Positions 53,347 to 60,981 of a DNA stretch of 64,000 bases are shown piece after piece. The stretch's first letter is position 1, and the number at the start of each line of letters is the position of its first letter. Source of the stretch: Sphingobium baderi (lineage in GTDB: Bacteria; Pseudomonadota; Alphaproteobacteria; Sphingomonadales; Sphingomonadaceae); the NCBI RefSeq assembly GCF_001456115.1, contig NZ_CP013264.1, forward strand, positions 620,001 through 684,000. Direction: 5' to 3'. The notes below the pieces were generated by a model. It was given only the letters and a program-made list of their open reading frames with translations. It was not told the origin of the DNA and searched no databases. A program made the translations under genes and the position numbers.

Positions 53347-54570
53347 ATGGGAAAACTCTTCGCGACGACCGTCACGAGCGCCAAGCCGAGAGAGCGCGAA
53401 TACAAGCTCACCGACGGCGCCGGCCTCTATCTCCTCGTCAAGCCGAACGGCACGAAGCTCTGGCGTCTCAACTACGCCTATCTCGGCAAGCAGCGCACGC
53501 TCTCCTTCGGCGCGTGGCCCGACGTTGGCCTCGCCGATGCGCGCGAGCGGCGCGACGAAGCCCGCAAGCTGATCGCCGCCGGCCTCGATCCCTCGCACGA
53601 AGCGAAGCTTGCCGAGGCGCGAGCGATGCTGTCCGAGGAAAACAGCTTCAAGCTGGTCGCCGAGGAATGGGTTGCCAAGCAGGAGCGCGAAGGGATGGCG
53701 GAGATCACCCTGAGCAAAATCCGCTGGCTGCTCGCCAAGGCCTATCCCAGGATCGGCAACCGCGCCGTCGCCAAGATCACCGCCCAGGAAGTGCTTGCCG
53801 TGCTCCGTTCGATCGAGGCAACCGGCCGATATGAAAGCGCGCGGCGGATGCGCAGCGTGCTGAGCCGCGTGTTCCGCTACGCCATCGCGACCACGCGGGC
53901 CGAAATCGATCCGGCCCGTGACCTGCGCGGCGCGCTGACCGTACCCAAGGCAAAGCATCTCGCAGCCATCACCACGCCCAAGGGCGCCGGAGAACTCATG
54001 CGCGCGATCGAGGGTTACACCGGCCACGCCATCACCCTGTTCGGGCTCAGGCTGTCGGCCCATCTGTTCGTACGCCCGGGCGAACTGCGCCAGGCCGAGT
54101 GGAGCGAATTCGACTTCGACCGCTCGGTCTGGAACATCCCCGAGCAGAAGATGAAGATGCGACGGCCGCACCGCGTGCCGCTGTCCACGCAGGTGACCGG
54201 GCTTTTCGAGCAGCTCTGGGATCTGACGGGCACAGGACGATACTGCTTCCCCTCCTTCCGCTCGCCGCGTCGCCCGATGTCGGAGAACACGGTCAACGCG
54301 GCCCTTCGAGCGCTCGGGTTCGGCCAGGAGGAGATGACGGCGCACGGCTTCCGGGCGATGGCAGCGACGCTGCTCAACGAAACGGGCAAGTTCAATCCCG
54401 ACGCCATCGAGCGCCAACTCGCCCATATGGAGACCAACGCCATCCGGCGTGCCTACACGCGCGGCGAATATTGGGACGAGCGCGTGCGGATGATGCAGTA
54501 CTGGTCGGATCAGCTCGACGAGATGCGCGACGGCGCAAGGGTTCTGAAGCCCAACTTCCGACGCGCCTGA
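53347..54570 (+). CDS. Tyrosine-type integrase with DUF4102 arm-binding domain
   Basis: 407 residues from ATG 53347; ATG 53299 or 53311 would add up to 16. The N-terminal DUF4102 domain starts MGKLFATTVTSAKPREREYK with LTDGAGLYLLVKPNGTKLWR. The catalytic Arg is in LFVRPGELRQAEW, the H-x-x-R box is AHGFRAMAATLL, and the second His is in RQLAHMETNAIRRAY with the catalytic Tyr at its end or in TRGEYW. This is the P4-like family that integrates at tRNA 3' ends, here at the adjacent tRNA-Leu. It looks intact. Confidence 0.95.
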   Translation: MGKLFATTVTSAKPREREYKLTDGAGLYLLVKPNGTKLWRLNYAYLGKQRTLSFGAWPDVGLADARERRDEARKLIAAGLDPSHEAKLAEARAMLSEENSFKLVAEEWVAKQEREGMAEITLSKIRWLLAKAYPRIGNRAVAKITAQEVLAVLRSIEATGRYESARRMRSVLSRVFRYAIATTRAEIDPARDLRGALTVPKAKHLAAITTPKGAGELMRAIEGYTGHAITLFGLRLSAHLFVRPGELRQAEWSEFDFDRSVWNIPEQKMKMRRPHRVPLSTQVTGLFEQLWDLTGTGRYCFPSFRSPRRPMSENTVNAALRALGFGQEEMTAHGFRAMAATLLNETGKFNPDAIERQLAHMETNAIRRAYTRGEYWDERVRMMQYWSDQLDEMRDGARVLKPNFRRA

Positions 54571-54580
54571 GGCTCCCAAC

Positions 54581-54856
54581 CTAGCGATCACGGTAAGTCC
54601 GCTCGGTCACGTCGGAGATCGATCGGAATACAGCGGACGAATCCTGGGTGAGCGGATCATGGGCCTGCACATGCCCTTGCGCCCATTCCAGCCACTCGGC
54701 GGCCGTCCTATCACCAACTTCCAATGAAGAGTCCGGCATCGCGGCACGCAGTGCCATGAGGAAATCCCGCGCGAGTCCCGCTTCGCGCCATCTGCCAGCC
54801 TGTTCGAGAAAGCATCGAAAGCGGTCGCGGTCGAGCTTGAGTTCCCGCGCCAGCAT
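54581..54856 (-). CDS. Hypothetical protein or fragment (91 aa)
   Basis: 91 residues on the minus strand, from ATG 54856. Alpha-helical and charged, with EWLEWAQGHVQAHDPLTQDS near the C-terminus, a tail type met in proteins of plasmids and integrative elements but not tied to a family by me. The same frame stays open further upstream into the lasso-cyclase fragment, so this may be the C-terminal remnant of a longer gene whose front part was replaced. Not recognised. Confidence 0.45.
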   Translation of the reverse strand: MLARELKLDRDRFRCFLEQAGRWREAGLARDFLMALRAAMPDSSLEVGDRTAAEWLEWAQGHVQAHDPLTQDSSAVFRSISDVTERTYRDR

Positions 54857-54882
54857 CTGGCGACACCGTTCGTCGGTCTCTC

Positions 54883-55329
54883 TCAGCCGCTGGCGCTCCT
54901 CACCTCGGTCCCGGTCGCTTTGAGACTGGCGGCCACTATCGCCGAATCGAGCCCACCGGAGAGCAGCAGGACGGCTCGATCATGGCCGGTGACGCGGGCG
55001 CGCACGGCAAGATGCACCGCATTGCGCACGGCGCGAGCCGCTTCCCCGGGATCGTCGATCATCCGGTCTCGACCGACGAAGGCCCAGGGCGACCACAAAG
55101 TTTCGCGGTCCGCCCCGTCCGCCGAGACAAGCAGGCGATCGCCGCCGCGCAGTTCCTCGACGCCGCCGAGGCAGGTCTCGCTGCGCCGCCATTCAGGATA
55201 GGCGATGTGGCGCGCAAGAGCGCCGGGATCGACGGTGAAGCGGCATCCGAGGTCCGACAGCAGTGCCAGATCGGACGCGACCAAGAGCACGCCTCCGTCC
55301 CTTGCATGATAACATCCCAGGTCGCCCAT
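54883..55329 (-). pseudogene. Fragment of an asparagine synthase-like (lasso-peptide cyclase-type) gene
   Basis: 148 codons. The N-terminal part reads GDLGCYHARDGGVLLVASDL, ALARHIAYPEWRRSETCLGG and LWSPWAFVGRDRM, followed by the PP-loop LLLSGGLDSAIVAASLKA. That combination is seen in asparagine synthase-related proteins, in particular lasso-peptide B-protein cyclases of sphingomonads. The family has 500-600 residues; both ends are missing here. The beginning abuts the HsdS fragment and the end runs out of frame 15 residues after the PP-loop. No precursor, protease or transporter genes are nearby. Confidence 0.7.
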
Positions 55330-55332
55330 CGG

Positions 55333-55862
55333 CGCACGTACACAAGGGCGATCTTGTCATCCATGCTATGGATGCATTTGCCGGAGCGATTGGCGTTTCA
55401 GACTCAACCGGGAAATCCACCCCCGTTTATTCGGCTTGCATTCCGCGCAAGCCCGATACCGTAAACCCCTATTTCTACGCCTACTATATGCGCAGCTTGG
55501 CAGGATCGGGCTATTTGGTTTCGCTAGCCAAAGGAATCCGTGAACGGTCCACCGATTTCCGGTTTGCCGACTTCGCAGAATTGGTCTTGGCCTTGCCATC
55601 TTTGGACACACAAAACGCGATTGTCGGTTTCCTCGATGAGAAAACAGGGAAGATCGACGCTGCGATTGCGCTGGAGGAGCGGCAGATTGCCTTGCTGAAA
55701 GAGCGCAAGCAGATCGTTATCCAGAACGCTGTCACCAAGGGCCTGAACCCCAACGCCCCCATGAAGGACAGCTGCGTCGATTGGATTGGCGAAATCCCGG
55801 CGCATTGGGGTGTCTTTCCGTTGTTCAGCAAAGCCTGTCGCTGTTTGTCCGCTACCAGTTGA
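55333..55862 (+). pseudogene. Fragment of a type I restriction-modification specificity subunit (HsdS)
   Basis: The frame reads VHKGDLVIHAMDAFAGAIGV, YFYAYYMRSLAGSGYLVSLA, RSTDFRFADFAELVLALPSL, then the conserved spacer helix QNAIVGFLDEKTGKIDAAIA and ending WIGEIPAHWGV. This is the end of a first target-recognition domain, the central helix and the first residues of the second domain; a full HsdS has about 400-450 residues. Both ends are cut and no HsdM or HsdR is in the window, so it is a relic. Confidence 0.85.
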
Positions 55863-55889
55863 TGGTGACGGCGCCGCTGCCCGAGCTTT

Positions 55890-57101
55890 TTGACGCGCAC
55901 GCTGATCGCGCTCGACATCACCCTAGCCGGGCTGTTCTGGGCGCTGGGCGGCGAGGACAATGTGCTCGGCCGCCTGATCCGCAAGATCCTCTACATCGGC
56001 GCCTTCGCGTTCATCATCAACAGCTTCTCAACGCTAAGCGACATCATCTTCCGCTCGTTCGCGCAGGCCGGACTGACCGCAGGCGGTGGGACGATCACCG
56101 CTGCCGATCTTTTGAAGCCCGGCCGCCTTGCCGGGACCGGCTTCTCCGCCGCCTGGCCGCTACTGCAACAGGTCCACCAGTATCTCGGCTTCACGACCTT
56201 CTTCGACAACTTCCTGACGATCGTGGTGCTGCTGGTCGCGTGGGTGATCGTGATCCTCGCCTTCTTCATCCTCGCCGTGCAGATGTTCGTCACCATTCTC
56301 GAGTTCAAGCTGACGAGCCTAGCCGGCTTCATCCTCGTGCCTTTCGCGCTGTGGAACCGCACCAGCTTCCTCGCCGAGCGGGTGCTGGGCAATGTCGTGT
56401 CGTCGGGCATCAAGGTCATGGTGCTCGCGGTCATCGTCGGCATCGGCTCGAACTACTTCACCCAGTTCACCACCGCGCTCCAGGGCCAGGAACCCGACAT
56501 CGGGCAGGCCATGAGCCTTGTGCTGGCAAGCCTTGCTCTTTTCGGGCTCGGTATTTTCGGCCCCGGCATCGCTTCGGGTCTCGTCGCAGGCGCGCCGCAG
56601 CTGGGAGCAGGCGCTGCACTCGGCACCGTGCTTGGCGCGGGCGGCATCATGTACCTCGGCGGCGCAGGCGCGGTCGGTGCAGCTCGCGGCCTTGCCGCCG
56701 CCGGCCTTGGCGCGGTGCGTGCAGGTACCGCAATGGGTTCGGCGGCGTCGACAGCCTACACCCTCGGCCAGGAGGGCGCCGGCTCCTCCAGCGTCGGCGC
56801 CGGGATCGGCGGCATGGCGAGCGCCGCAGCCGGTGCCGCGCGGTCGCGGATGTCGGCCGCGCTAGGTCTTGGCGAGGCCGCCGAATCCGGCCGCCAAGCC
56901 GCGTTCAGCGCCATGACTGGCCGCACGGCATCCGCGGCCTCGGAAGCTGCGGATGGCGCGTCGTCGATGCCCGGATGGGCAAAGGCGATGAAGGCGCAGC
57001 AGAGCGCCCGCCATCACCGCCAGACCGCCATGCACGCCGTCCAATCCGGCGATCGTGGCGGTCATGGCGCAACCCCCGACATCAAGGAAAGGGAGGATTG
57101 A
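55890..57101 (+). CDS. trbL: Conjugal transfer protein TrbL, N-terminally truncated
   Basis: 403 residues in the best remaining frame, from a TTG at 55890. It opens TRTLIALDITLAGLFWALGG, which in full-length TrbL is preceded by roughly 35-45 residues. Six or so membrane segments follow, then the typical Gly/Ala-rich C-terminal region. TrbL is the VirB6-like inner-membrane channel component of the Trb type IV secretion system. The junction lies at about 55850-55890, next to the HsdS fragment, so the operon was broken there, with trbB-E and trbJ lost. Confidence 0.85.
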   Translation: MTRTLIALDITLAGLFWALGGEDNVLGRLIRKILYIGAFAFIINSFSTLSDIIFRSFAQAGLTAGGGTITAADLLKPGRLAGTGFSAAWPLLQQVHQYLGFTTFFDNFLTIVVLLVAWVIVILAFFILAVQMFVTILEFKLTSLAGFILVPFALWNRTSFLAERVLGNVVSSGIKVMVLAVIVGIGSNYFTQFTTALQGQEPDIGQAMSLVLASLALFGLGIFGPGIASGLVAGAPQLGAGAALGTVLGAGGIMYLGGAGAVGAARGLAAAGLGAVRAGTAMGSAASTAYTLGQEGAGSSSVGAGIGGMASAAAGAARSRMSAALGLGEAAESGRQAAFSAMTGRTASAASEAADGASSMPGWAKAMKAQQSARHHRQTAMHAVQSGDRGGHGATPDIKERED

Positions 57102-57106
57102 TCCTC

Positions 57107-57931
57107 ATGATCTCGCATTCGACATTTTTCAGGCGCGCCGTCCAGCGATACGGACATACACCTGAGCCCGAGACACCCTATCAACGTGCCGGCCAACTCT
57201 GGGACGAACGCATCGGCTCGGCCCGCGTCCAGGCACGGAACTGGAGGTTGATGGCCTTCGGCTGCCTGGGCCTCGCCACCGTGCTGTCGGGCGGCCTGCT
57301 GTGGCAGTCGCTGCAAAGCCGCGTCGTTCCCTATGTGGTCGAGGTCGACAAGCTCGGCGAGACGCGCGCCGTCCAGCCCGCTGACAAGGATTATCAGCCG
57401 ACCGACAGCCAAGTCGCATGGTTCCTCTCCCGGTTCATCGAACATGTGCGCTCGGTCTCGCTCGATCCGGTGCTGATGCGCCAGGACTGGCTTTCAGCCT
57501 ACGATTTCACGACCAAGCGCGGGAGCATATTCCTTGGCGATTACGCCCGCGCCGCCGATCCGTTCGGTCATATCGGCGAGCGCACCGTCTCGGTGCAGGT
57601 GACCAGCGTGGTGCGCGCCTCGGACAAGTCGTTCCAGCTCAAATGGGTCGAGACCGCCTACGAGCGCGGCGCCCAGGCAGGCACCTCGCATTGGACCGCG
57701 ATCCTGACCACCCAGATGGTGGCACCGACCAGCGCCGATACGCTGAGGAAGAACCCACTCGGCATCTATGTCGATGCGATCGACTGGAGCCGTGAACTCG
57801 AGCCAGCCGGTTCCTCGCCAACGGCCGTCGCGCCGGCGCGCGCTGCGCTGCCGTCACCGGCCAGCATCCCCGCTGGATCGCCGCTCGACCCCAACCTCGG
57901 CGCCGCAACAAATCAGGAGACCCAGCCATGA
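57107..57931 (+). CDS. trbF: Conjugal transfer protein TrbF (VirB8-like)
   Basis: 274 residues from ATG 57107; GGGAGG lies ten bases upstream. A membrane helix (about 46-66, GCLGLATVLSGGLLWQSL) is followed by the VirB8-like NTF2 fold with VVPYVVEVDKLGETRAVQP and DWLSAYDFTTKRGSIFLGDY. A Pro/Ala-rich tail follows. VirB8 nucleates the T4SS. The stop codon overlaps trbG (ATGA). Confidence 0.92.
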   Translation: MISHSTFFRRAVQRYGHTPEPETPYQRAGQLWDERIGSARVQARNWRLMAFGCLGLATVLSGGLLWQSLQSRVVPYVVEVDKLGETRAVQPADKDYQPTDSQVAWFLSRFIEHVRSVSLDPVLMRQDWLSAYDFTTKRGSIFLGDYARAADPFGHIGERTVSVQVTSVVRASDKSFQLKWVETAYERGAQAGTSHWTAILTTQMVAPTSADTLRKNPLGIYVDAIDWSRELEPAGSSPTAVAPARAALPSPASIPAGSPLDPNLGAATNQETQP

Positions 57932-58905
57932 AAGCCGCTTTTCGCGCGGCGACGGCACTTGCCCTCGCTGCTCCCGCTGCCGCCCAGACCACATCGACGG
58001 CTCCGGCATTGCCCGCGCGCGCAGCGGTGCCATCGGTTGCGGTCGCGACGCCGCCGAACGGACCAGTCGTTTCGCCACCAAAGGCTGCCACGCCGGTTCC
58101 GCGCCGCCGACATATCCCACCATCGCCCGCTGAACTGCGCGTCCGGGCCGCCAATCGCGCCGCGACGCTCGAACCGGCAACCGGCGGCTATCTCAATGCA
58201 GTGCAGGTCTTTCCGTACAGCGACGGCGCCATCTACCACGTGCTGACCGCGCCAGGCCAAGTCACCGACATCGCGCTCCAGCCCGGCGAGACGCTGGTGG
58301 CGGTGGCGGCGGGCGATACCGTGCGCTGGGTGATCGGCGATACAACGAGCGGTGGAGCTGGCAGCGGTTCCGATGAAACCAGGCGCACGCATGTGCTGGT
58401 GAAGCCATTCACGGCCGGGCTCACCACCAACATCATCATCACCACCGATCGGCGGACCTATCATCTGGCACTGACCAGCACCGCGCGCACGGCCATGCCG
58501 GCGCTTTCCTGGACCTATCCGCAGGACGCGCTGATCGCGCTCAAGGCCGCCGCCGAAGCGGCGAGAGCAGCGCAGCCGGTGGCTTCGGGGCTTGCCGTCG
58601 ACCAGCTGCACTTCGGCTATGCTATCACGGGCGACAAGCCTGCCTGGCGGCCGCTGCGCGCGTTCGATGACGGGCGCCAGACGTTCATCGAGTTCCCAGC
58701 CAGTCTCGGCGAAAGCGAGGCGCCGCCGCTGTTCCTGGTCGATGCCAAGGGCAATGCCGAGCTGGTCAACTACCGCGTGCAGGGCCGCTACTATGTCGTC
58801 GACAGGATCTTCGATGCGGCGGAGCTGCGCCTCGGACTCAAGCATCAGGATGTGGTACGGATCAACCGGACCGGTCAAACGGCCAGCCGGCGGAGGCCGT
58901 CGTGA
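57928..58905 (+). CDS. trbG: Conjugal transfer protein TrbG (VirB9-like)
   Basis: 325 residues with a signal peptide (LALAAPAAAQ). The first half has YSDGAIYHVLTAPGQVTDIA and LQPGETLVAVAAGDTVRWVI, the second LHFGYAITGDKPAWRPLRAF and VNYRVQGRYYVVDRIFDAAE, matching TrbG/VirB9. It is a component of the outer-membrane core complex. Overlaps with both neighbours suggest one operon. Confidence 0.93.
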   Translation: MKAAFRAATALALAAPAAAQTTSTAPALPARAAVPSVAVATPPNGPVVSPPKAATPVPRRRHIPPSPAELRVRAANRAATLEPATGGYLNAVQVFPYSDGAIYHVLTAPGQVTDIALQPGETLVAVAAGDTVRWVIGDTTSGGAGSGSDETRRTHVLVKPFTAGLTTNIIITTDRRTYHLALTSTARTAMPALSWTYPQDALIALKAAAEAARAAQPVASGLAVDQLHFGYAITGDKPAWRPLRAFDDGRQTFIEFPASLGESEAPPLFLVDAKGNAELVNYRVQGRYYVVDRIFDAAELRLGLKHQDVVRINRTGQTASRRRPS

Positions 58906-60098
58906 CCGAGGCGGTGACGACACAGCCTGCCAAGCTCGATCCCGAGAGCCTGGCGCTCCGTTCGCGCCCGCCGCGCGCGATCCGGTTCAAGCGCGGCGTC
59001 ATCATCGCCATCGCGGCGCTGGGATCGGTCAGCCTCATGACGGTGACATGGCTGGCGCTGAAGCCGCGCCTGTTCCACCACGTCACGGGTCAGGAGGAAC
59101 TCTCCTCACCCGATCCGCGTCCCACCAGCGACACGCTCAGCGGCCTGCCGGCAAGCTATGGCGATGTGCCCCGGCTCGGGCCGCCGCTGCCCGGTGACCT
59201 CGGCAAACCGATCCTCGATCACCAGCAGCAACTTGCGACCGGAATCAACCCGAGTGACCAGCAACGCCAGCAGGCCGAGGCGGCCGAGCATGAGCGCCAG
59301 CTCGCCGAATTGAAGGCCGCGCGCGAATCCGGTTTGCTGGTACAGAGCCGGCAGGCGGCGACTGCCCCCGCAACACCGACGGCCAGCATATCCGCCGGTG
59401 ATGGCGCCCAGCCCAGTCCGCCGAAACTGGCGCTCGATCCGGCGACCGATCCCAACGCGCAGGGGCGCAAGGAGGCCTTCGTCGGGAACCTCGATCCGCG
59501 CGGCGACGTCAATCCCCATGTCCTGACGCCGGCGCCATCGCCCTACACCCTGTCGGCGGGCAGCGTGATTTCCGCGAGCCTGATCACCGGCCTGCGTTCC
59601 GACCTGCCGGGGCTGGTTACCGCGCAGGTCACCGAGAACACCTATGACAGCGCCACGGGGCGGATCCTGCTCGTCCCGCAAGGCGCGCGGCTAATCGGCA
59701 GTTACGATTCGGTCGTGGCATTCGGCCAGAGCCGCGCGCTGATCGTCTGGCAGCGGATCGTCATGCCCGATGGCTCATCGCTGCGCATAGACAACGTCCC
59801 CGCCACCGATCCCTCGGGCTATGCGGGCCTGTCGGACAAGGTGGATTTTCACACCTGGGCTCTGCTCAAGGGCGTGGCGATATCGACCCTGCTCGGCGTG
59901 GGTGCGAACCTGACGTTCACCGGCGAAAGCGACCTCGTCCAGGCGATCCGGGAGTCGACGCAGCAGAACGTGTCCCGCGCCGGCGACCAGATCACATCCC
60001 GCAATCTCCAGGTCCAGCCGACGATCACGATCCGGCCCGGTGCCCCGGTACGGCTGATCGCCCATCGCGATCTCATTCTCGCGCCGTGGCGCAATTAG
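58902..60098 (+). CDS. trbI: Conjugal transfer protein TrbI (VirB10-like)
   Basis: 398 residues from GTG 58902. One membrane helix (VIIAIAALGSVSLMTVTWLAL, about 30-50), a Pro/Gln-rich periplasmic linker, then the beta-barrel core with PYTLSAGSVISASLITGLRS, ILLVPQGARLIGSYDSVVAF and RQ-type QRIVMPDGSSLRIDNVPATD. TrbI spans the envelope and energises the core complex. It looks complete, though its partners in the inner membrane are missing. Confidence 0.93.
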   Translation: MTEAVTTQPAKLDPESLALRSRPPRAIRFKRGVIIAIAALGSVSLMTVTWLALKPRLFHHVTGQEELSSPDPRPTSDTLSGLPASYGDVPRLGPPLPGDLGKPILDHQQQLATGINPSDQQRQQAEAAEHERQLAELKAARESGLLVQSRQAATAPATPTASISAGDGAQPSPPKLALDPATDPNAQGRKEAFVGNLDPRGDVNPHVLTPAPSPYTLSAGSVISASLITGLRSDLPGLVTAQVTENTYDSATGRILLVPQGARLIGSYDSVVAFGQSRALIVWQRIVMPDGSSLRIDNVPATDPSGYAGLSDKVDFHTWALLKGVAISTLLGVGANLTFTGESDLVQAIRESTQQNVSRAGDQITSRNLQVQPTITIRPGAPVRLIAHRDLILAPWRN

Positions 60099-60107
60099 GA
60101 GGAACAT

Positions 60108-60329
60108 ATGCCGGAACTCAAGCTCCCCAAGCTGCCGGACAGAACGGCGATCAAGCTGTCCATCACCGTCACGCCAGACCTGCATCAAATGCTCCAGGAC
60201 TATGCCGCGCTCTATGCAGAGTCCTATGGGCGCGAAGAGCCGATTGCAGAACTCATTCCAGCAATGCTGGCCGCATTCCTCGAAAGCGACCGGGCCTTCT
60301 TGCGCTCGCGACGTGTCCCGGTGCGATGA
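60108..60329 (+). CDS. DUF2274 small protein
   Basis: 73 residues, MPELKLPKLPDRTAIKLSIT then VTPDLHQMLQDYAALYAESY, the hallmark of DUF2274, a family that nearly always follows trbI in integrative conjugative elements. A ribbon-helix-helix-like fold is likely and a regulatory role is possible, but the function is unknown. GGAGG eight bases before the ATG is a good ribosome-binding site. Its stop overlaps the next ATG (ATGA). Confidence 0.9.
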   Translation: MPELKLPKLPDRTAIKLSITVTPDLHQMLQDYAALYAESYGREEPIAELIPAMLAAFLESDRAFLRSRRVPVR

Positions 60330-60538
60330 TGATCGCCTACGCTTCCCGCATTGGCACAGGTCGCGATCTGGACGCCCTGCGTGCTGCCGGATGGCGGCTG
60401 GTGGTTTCGGCACGCGGTGTCCTTCGCGCTGAAGGATTCCGCTATGCGCTCGACAATGGCGCGTGGACCTCGTTCCGGCGTGGCGAACCCTCGCATGTAG
60501 CCGCGTTCGAGAGGCTGGCCGGAAGGATCACACTATGA
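60326..60538 (+). CDS. Truncated small protein common downstream of DUF2274 in conjugative elements
   Basis: 70 residues, MMIAYASRIGTGRDLDALRA then AGWRLVVSARGVLRAEGFRY and ALDNGAWTSFRRGEPSHVAA. To my recollection the same opening is the N-terminus of a longer protein (about 200 residues) found at this place in related elements; here a stop follows at residue 71. The ATG overlaps the DUF2274 stop. Function unknown; the truncation is inferred from memory of related elements and would be checked by a database search. Confidence 0.6.
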   Translation: MMIAYASRIGTGRDLDALRAAGWRLVVSARGVLRAEGFRYALDNGAWTSFRRGEPSHVAAFERLAGRITL

Positions 60539-60563
60539 CGCTCAATTGCCTGCGATCGCGGTC

Positions 60564-60800
60564 ATGACGAGATCGCCAACCATCGAAGAGCGCAGACAGG
60601 CGAGGCAGGAAGCCCTTGCCGTTCTGGAGACATTGCCGACCGAGCCGATCAGCGTGCGGGTATCCACTGCGGTGAAGCTCACAGGCATCCCCCGATCGAC
60701 GCTTTACGAGTTAATCAATTCCGGCGAGATCGAGACCGTCAAGATCGGCAGATCGACATTCATCCCCTATCGCTGCCTGAGGCGGCTAGTTGAAGGTTGA
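60564..60800 (+). CDS. Excisionase-like helix-turn-helix protein
   Basis: 78 residues from ATG 60564 (a longer TTG start at 60546 exists). RVSTAVKLTGIPRSTLYELI followed by NSGEIETVKIGRSTFIPYRC and LRRLVEG is the winged helix of the MerR-like excisionase/DNA-binding family. Such proteins direct the integrase to excise the element or regulate transfer genes. It is the last plus-strand gene of the island and sits next to the two palindromic operators at 60843-60912. Confidence 0.85.
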   Translation: MTRSPTIEERRQARQEALAVLETLPTEPISVRVSTAVKLTGIPRSTLYELINSGEIETVKIGRSTFIPYRCLRRLVEG

Positions 60801-60842
60801 AGCAGCAAATTGTCGAAGGCGTACGCGCGGCGACGCAGAAAA

Positions 60843-60912
60843 ATGTTCCTGATCGGGAATGAATGCGGCGGCCGAAGATCGATAGGAGCGTCATATTCCC
60901 GATCGGGAACAT
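60843..60912. promoter_or_regulatory. Paired palindromic operators 52 bp apart
   Basis: ATGTTCCTGATCGGGAAT (60843-60860) and ATTCCCGATCGGGAACAT (60895-60912) are inverted copies of each other with one mismatch; each is also near-palindromic (core TTCCCGATCGGGAA). The centres are 52 bp apart, about five helical turns, so both sites face the same side of DNA and could be bound by one dimer pair or a looped dimer. Candidate binders are the excisionase-like protein or HipB. Nothing else lies in this 181-base gap. Confidence 0.6.
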
Positions 60913-60981
60913 GGATAGTCATCGTCTCGACAAGATTGTTTCGTTTGCGATGACAACAGTATCGTCCGACTTCTTCCGTGC

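Noticed and set aside
54581..54856. Separate antitoxin gene
   Set aside because: No DNA-binding motif or toxin partner; more likely the tail of a broken gene.
55781..57106. Long frame running from the HsdS fragment through trbL into trbF
   Set aside because: Only the part from ATG 57107 (TrbF) shows family features; the front is a shadow of trbL. A short stretch (SLSLFVRYQLMVTAPLPEL) near 55825-55885 looks protein-like and may be another fragment, but it is too short to call.
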